From Spirochaetales bacterium (GTDB taxonomy: Bacteria > Spirochaetota > Spirochaetia > Sphaerochaetales > Sphaerochaetaceae), in NCBI GenBank assembly GCA_012800465.1, contig JAAZJI010000112.1, forward strand, positions 1-9,451: DNA of 9,451 nucleotides. The letters run 5' to 3'. Positions within the stretch are counted from its first letter, which is position 1; each line of letters opens with the position of its first letter. The notes under the pieces were generated by a model. It was not told the origin of the DNA. It did no database searches and saw only the letters and a list, made by a program, of their open reading frames with translations. Below are positions 6,934-9,451 of the stretch, one piece after another. A program made the position numbers and the translations under genes.

Positions 6934-7665
6934 TCAGGCGGGCATCTTTCCCTTTTCCAAGGCGTAGCGGAGACATTTGAAGAGGGGAAACCCCTCCGAC
7001 GCGTGCTCCACTTCCTGGATATATCTCTTCGTGTCATATTCGACCCGACGGAACTGGACCCGGGCCTTCCCGTCCACGCATTCGATGATCGCATAGCTGG
7101 GCCGGGTATCGCCGTCCAGACCGAATCCGATCGCCCCGGGATTCACGAATCGGATCCCGTCGACGGTAAAATCGGCCGGGATGTGGGTATGGCCGGAAAG
7201 CACCACCTGGATCCCTTCCTCTTTCATCGTTCGTGCGAGAGTCAACGTGGCTTCATCGGATTCATACAGTCCTTCACCGATGTTCGTCGGAGTCCCGTGA
7301 CAGGCGAGCATCTTCACGCCGCAGATCTCAAACCGTCTGGTCAGATCGAAGGCGGCGATCTCATCGCGGGCTTTCTTTCTCATCCGGATCGATGTGTACT
7401 TGTAGTGTTTCAAAAGCTGTTCATCCTTATCGTCGTTCACGACGAACGAAGGAATCATCTCCAGATACTCATCACTGTTGCCCTTGATCGTGACCATCGG
7501 CTTATATCTCATCAGCAGTTCGAAGCACATCTGAGGATCGAGGCCGTTGTACACGAGATCCCCGAGAAATACGATATCCTCAGCCCCTGCCTGCGAGGCA
7601 TCCGTAAGTACGGATTCCAAAGCTCGAAGGTTTCCATGGATGTCAGCAAAGACTGCTAACTTCAT
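6934..7665 (-). CDS. YfcE/MJ0936-like metallophosphoesterase
   Basis: This is a predicted cytoplasmic two-metal phosphodiesterase or phosphatase of the Metallophos_2 type. The 243-residue protein shows the whole metal-binding set: DIHGN with D8 and H10, GDLVYNG with D36, GNSDE with N63, CHG with H123 and GHTH with H159 and H161. The family segment NPGAIG (175-180) is also present. The substrate cannot be told from sequence. The frame is open to an ATG at 7737, but GGAGG (complement of 7673-7677) lies 7 bases before the ATG at 7665, which also puts the first metal ligand at the usual distance from the N-terminus. It converges on phoR with only 6 bases between stop codons, so it is not in the pst transcript. 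A role in phosphate recycling is possible but rests on location alone. Confidence 0.88.
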   Translation of the reverse strand: MKLAVFADIHGNLRALESVLTDASQAGAEDIVFLGDLVYNGLDPQMCFELLMRYKPMVTIKGNSDEYLEMIPSFVVNDDKDEQLLKHYKYTSIRMRKKARDEIAAFDLTRRFEICGVKMLACHGTPTNIGEGLYESDEATLTLARTMKEEGIQVVLSGHTHIPADFTVDGIRFVNPGAIGFGLDGDTRPSYAIIECVDGKARVQFRRVEYDTKRYIQEVEHASEGFPLFKCLRYALEKGKMPA

Positions 7666-7672
7666 TCTGTCG

Positions 7673-7677
7673 CCTCC
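7673..7677 (-). promoter_or_regulatory. Ribosome binding site that sets the metallophosphoesterase start
   Basis: GGAGG on the minus strand lies 7 bases before the ATG at 7665-7663. It favours this start over the upstream in-frame ATG at 7737, which would add 24 residues without similarity to the family. Confidence 0.8.
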
Positions 7678-7686
7678 AATTTCTTC

Positions 7687-7700
7687 CAGTGCATCCACTG
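7687..7700. repeat. Perfect short inverted repeat upstream of the metallophosphoesterase gene
   Basis: CAGTG (7687-7691) and CACTG (7696-7700) flank a 4-base CATC loop. It lies 22-35 bases upstream of the metallophosphoesterase start codon, just beyond its ribosome binding site, where an operator or leader hairpin could act. A 5-base arm can occur by chance. Confidence 0.25.
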
Positions 7701-7769
7701 TATCACAAGCGCATGAGCAGAGAAACTCTCCGACCATTGATAAACGGCAATATTTACCTGAGAAATCGG

Positions 7770-9032
7770 CTATGAGAGGCCTTTGCGGAGGATATCATCC
7801 GAAGAGTCGTCATTCGGCCCCTCGGGATCCCGATCTTCGAGGAGTGAAAGAATCGTCTTCTCCTGGGCAAGAGCGACCGCCTGGAGGGTCCGTCGATTCA
7901 TATGGGTATAGAGGTCGCTCAGCCGCTGACTGGTATGCCCGATCGTAAGACGGAGGACGTGCTCGTCCACATGTCCGCGCAAGAGGGTGTTCGCCATGTG
8001 ACGGAGCGAGTGGAAGGTGATGTTCCGCTTTTTAAGATCTTCAGCGGTGAAGACGCCGCTTTTGACGAGCTCCTCCTTGAACCGCGAGCTGAAGTAATGG
8101 CTGGACACGAATCCGCCACCTCGTTTCGACCAGAAGACCAGGTCGTGTCCACCCTCATACGGATTGCTCTCCGCCAACACATGAAGGTCCTCGATCAGGG
8201 AGGCGGGGCAGGGGACGAGCCGAATCCTTTTGCCTTTCGGAAGCTTCAATCCGGCATGGTCGGCATACGCCCGTTCGACAGTGATCGAATCCCGGCCCAA
8301 TGAAGATCGCTGGAGCGCCCGCAGTTCCCCGCTGCGCATCCCGGTCAGCAAAGAAAGAAGAATGGCGAGATGGATCCGCTTTTCGGAATGCTCCTTCGCA
8401 TAGGCCATGAAGCGGACCAGCTCATCCTCGGTGAGGATCCCTCGTCGCCGATGGACCACATGCAAGGGTTCGGCCGTGACCGTCCTGGTCCGATCGAGGA
8501 GCTCCCGGCGCTGGGCTTCACCGAGAGCGACGCCGATTGCGCTCATGATGATGTTGATCGTGCTGTAGCTCACGTTCCCCTTCTCCACCAGGGAAAGCTG
8601 GATCCGCTCGATGTCATTGAGCGTTACTTCGGAGAGTAACACATCCTTGTCGACGATCGGCAGCACATGATTGTTCATCATGTTGTTTCGGATATGGATG
8701 TAATCCCTGCTGAGCGAACCCGGCTGCAGGAGATTCCTCCGCTTCACATACTCGCTCTTCGACCAGTCGTAGAAATCGGCCAGATATCCATGCAGCGTAA
8801 CGTTCGAGGGCTTTGAAAAGACCAAGCCCTGCTGAAGCGCCCGCTGGCAGATCCGGACCGCCTCATCCCGCCTGGTGACGGGATTCCCATCATGTTCTCC
8901 CAACGCCTTCTTCAACACTTCGACGCTCTTCTTGTTCCCCCGCTTGCCGGTCGCAGGGTCACGGAAGAGGGCATAATAAAAGAAGCGTTCAGTGCCTTTG
9001 ATCCGACAGAGCGTGAATGGTGCGTTCGTCAT
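7770..9032 (-). CDS. Tyrosine-type site-specific recombinase (phage/ICE-like integrase)
   Basis: The 420-residue protein is a full-length tyrosine recombinase that would cut and join DNA at specific sites through a covalent phosphotyrosine. An N-terminal basic region (about 1-70) resembles arm-type DNA-binding domains. A core-binding SAM-like domain spans about 76-175 and the catalytic domain about 197-395. Catalytic residues are visible: R233 in LLTGMRSGEL, the candidate lysine K266 or K268 in the KLPKGKRIRLVP hairpin, H341 and R344 in HSLRH, H366 in IGHTS and Y375 in LYTH. The 9-residue step from H366 to Y375 is normal, so the enzyme looks active. GGAGG (complement of 9038-9042) lies 5 bases before the ATG. 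Composition is like the pst genes, whereas its upstream flank is very AT-rich. It lacks the extra domain of integron integrases. The element it serves is not visible here. Confidence 0.92.
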   Translation of the reverse strand: MTNAPFTLCRIKGTERFFYYALFRDPATGKRGNKKSVEVLKKALGEHDGNPVTRRDEAVRICQRALQQGLVFSKPSNVTLHGYLADFYDWSKSEYVKRRNLLQPGSLSRDYIHIRNNMMNNHVLPIVDKDVLLSEVTLNDIERIQLSLVEKGNVSYSTINIIMSAIGVALGEAQRRELLDRTRTVTAEPLHVVHRRRGILTEDELVRFMAYAKEHSEKRIHLAILLSLLTGMRSGELRALQRSSLGRDSITVERAYADHAGLKLPKGKRIRLVPCPASLIEDLHVLAESNPYEGGHDLVFWSKRGGGFVSSHYFSSRFKEELVKSGVFTAEDLKKRNITFHSLRHMANTLLRGHVDEHVLRLTIGHTSQRLSDLYTHMNRRTLQAVALAQEKTILSLLEDRDPEGPNDDSSDDILRKGLS

Positions 9033-9071
9033 GGTGCCCTCCAGCGAAACGGAATGTTCAAGGTTTTGTTC

Positions 9072-9099
9072 AATCTACCAAAATATGCGAAAAATCAAA
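9072..9099 (-). promoter_or_regulatory. Weak candidate promoter for the recombinase gene
   Basis: On the minus strand, TTTGAT (complement of 9094-9099) is followed 16 bases later by TAGATT (complement of 9072-9077), about 40 bases upstream of the recombinase ATG. Both hexamers are imperfect, and AT-rich DNA yields such matches easily. Confidence 0.25.
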
Positions 9100-9176
9100 T
9101 GATTTTAATCCGTATTTATCCCCTGTATATACAATCATTTATATCCCATTCCTTCCCAAATTGCAAGCATTTCCTT

Positions 9177-9195
9177 CTTACTTGGTTCCAGTAAG
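9177..9195. repeat. Bulged inverted repeat upstream of the recombinase
   Basis: CTTACT (9177-9182) pairs with AGTAAG (9190-9195). If T9183 bulges out, GG (9184-9185) pairs with CC (9188-9189), giving an 8-pair stem with a 2-base loop. It lies about 145-163 bases upstream of the recombinase start. A recombination core or regulatory role is only a possibility. Confidence 0.3.
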
Positions 9196-9353
9196 TAGAT
9201 ATTTGGTGTTCGCACTTGCATTTATTTTACATATCCTTTCGATATACTGCATATATACATTTTGCGTTATTTATGAAACATTTTGATTTTTCTTAATTAC
9301 AAACGAGTGGAATCATCCATCTCATTATATTATAGTTTTTTATAAAGTTCTAT

Positions 9354-9380
9354 TGAAAGCATCTTTTTTGGATGTTTTCA
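9354..9380. repeat. Long hairpin with U-rich loop in the AT-rich flank
   Basis: Bases 9354-9363 pair with 9371-9380, ten pairs including one G-U on the plus strand, around a TTTTTTG loop (9364-9370). There is no T-run after the stem, so it is not a standard terminator in either direction. It is the strongest dyad in the flank. Confidence 0.4.
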
Positions 9381-9439
9381 TATGTATCTTTATATGTATA
9401 TATAATAACATACATAATATGTATATATATATCTTTATA
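9381..9439. repeat. Imperfect AT-rich repeats at the right edge
   Basis: TATGTATATATA occurs at 9393-9404 and 9418-9429, and ATCTTTATA at 9386-9394 and 9431-9439. TATGTA (9393-9398) and TACATA (9411-9416) also form a dyad. Composition is almost pure A/T, so part of this is low complexity. Confidence 0.4.
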
Positions 9440-9451
9440 CTTAATATATAA

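Larger units (their letters stand above)
9033..9451. other. AT-rich, dyad-rich gene-free region upstream of the recombinase
   Basis: This stretch has no supportable gene. From 9061 to 9451 I count 99 G+C in 391 bases, about 25%, against GC-rich coding DNA on the other side of the recombinase start. It contains the palindrome TGTATATACA (9124-9133) and near-direct repeats CATTCCTTC (9147-9155) and CATTTCCTTC (9168-9177). It also has a bulged hairpin at 9177-9195, the ATATA-CTGCA-TATAT dyad at 9242-9256, a 10-base-pair hairpin at 9354-9380 and repeated TATGTATATATA units near the right end. It could hold the attachment site, be the edge of an acquired island, or simply be AT-rich spacer. Confidence 0.6.

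Noticed and set aside
7003..7659. Rightward open frames across the metallophosphoesterase gene
   Set aside because: The minus-strand gene has all metal-binding motifs and a good ribosome binding site, so the plus-strand frames are shadows.
8892..9286. Two rightward open frames that run out of the recombinase start into the AT-rich flank
   Set aside because: They begin antisense to the recombinase, have no ribosome binding sites and show no family character.
1..9451. CRISPR array, tRNA, rRNA, integron attC array or insertion sequence
   Set aside because: I see no regularly spaced repeat-spacer pattern, no cloverleaf or rRNA signature, no transposase, and no integron-specific domain in the recombinase.

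Overview
The window holds a complete high-affinity phosphate uptake and phosphate-sensing operon with accessory DNA on both sides. The likely source is a spirochaete, possibly Sphaerochaetaceae. The clue is the PstS N-terminus: a signal peptide that ends in an LFA-QGAKES junction, a pattern I associate with exported proteins of that group. The operon body is GC-rich and uses strong GGAG-type ribosome binding sites. The taxonomic call is an inference from this one signature plus the gene order.

Layout. Bases 170 to 1 (minus) carry the N-terminus of a Fic-family protein with a DUF4172-like start; it runs off the left edge. Bases 171-571 are a 401-base gene-free region between two divergent genes, with several inverted and direct repeats and a candidate Pho-type promoter. 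Bases 572-6927 (plus) are pstS, pstC, pstA, pstB, phoU, phoB and phoR. pstS and pstC are separated by a strong hairpin. From pstC onward, every gene overlaps the next by 1-4 bases. Bases 6934-7665 (minus) encode a YfcE/MJ0936-like metallophosphoesterase that converges on phoR with a 6-base gap. Bases 7770-9032 (minus) encode a full-length tyrosine recombinase with an intact catalytic set. Bases 9033-9451 are gene-free and change abruptly to about 25% GC (99 of 391 bases from 9061), with many dyads and short AT repeats.

How the genes work together. PstS captures phosphate outside the cytoplasmic membrane. PstC and PstA form the channel and PstB supplies ATP hydrolysis. PhoU links transporter state to the histidine kinase PhoR, and PhoR phosphorylates PhoB. 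PhoB would then activate the promoter upstream of pstS, so the operon encodes its own regulators and forms a closed feedback loop. The hairpin after pstS fits the usual need for far more PstS than the membrane and regulatory proteins.

Novelty. I do not see a clearly new multi-gene system. The points most worth following are the candidate spirochaetal Pho box at 401-442, the recombinase facing a sharply AT-rich, dyad-rich flank, and the lower-GC Fic gene on the other side of the operon.
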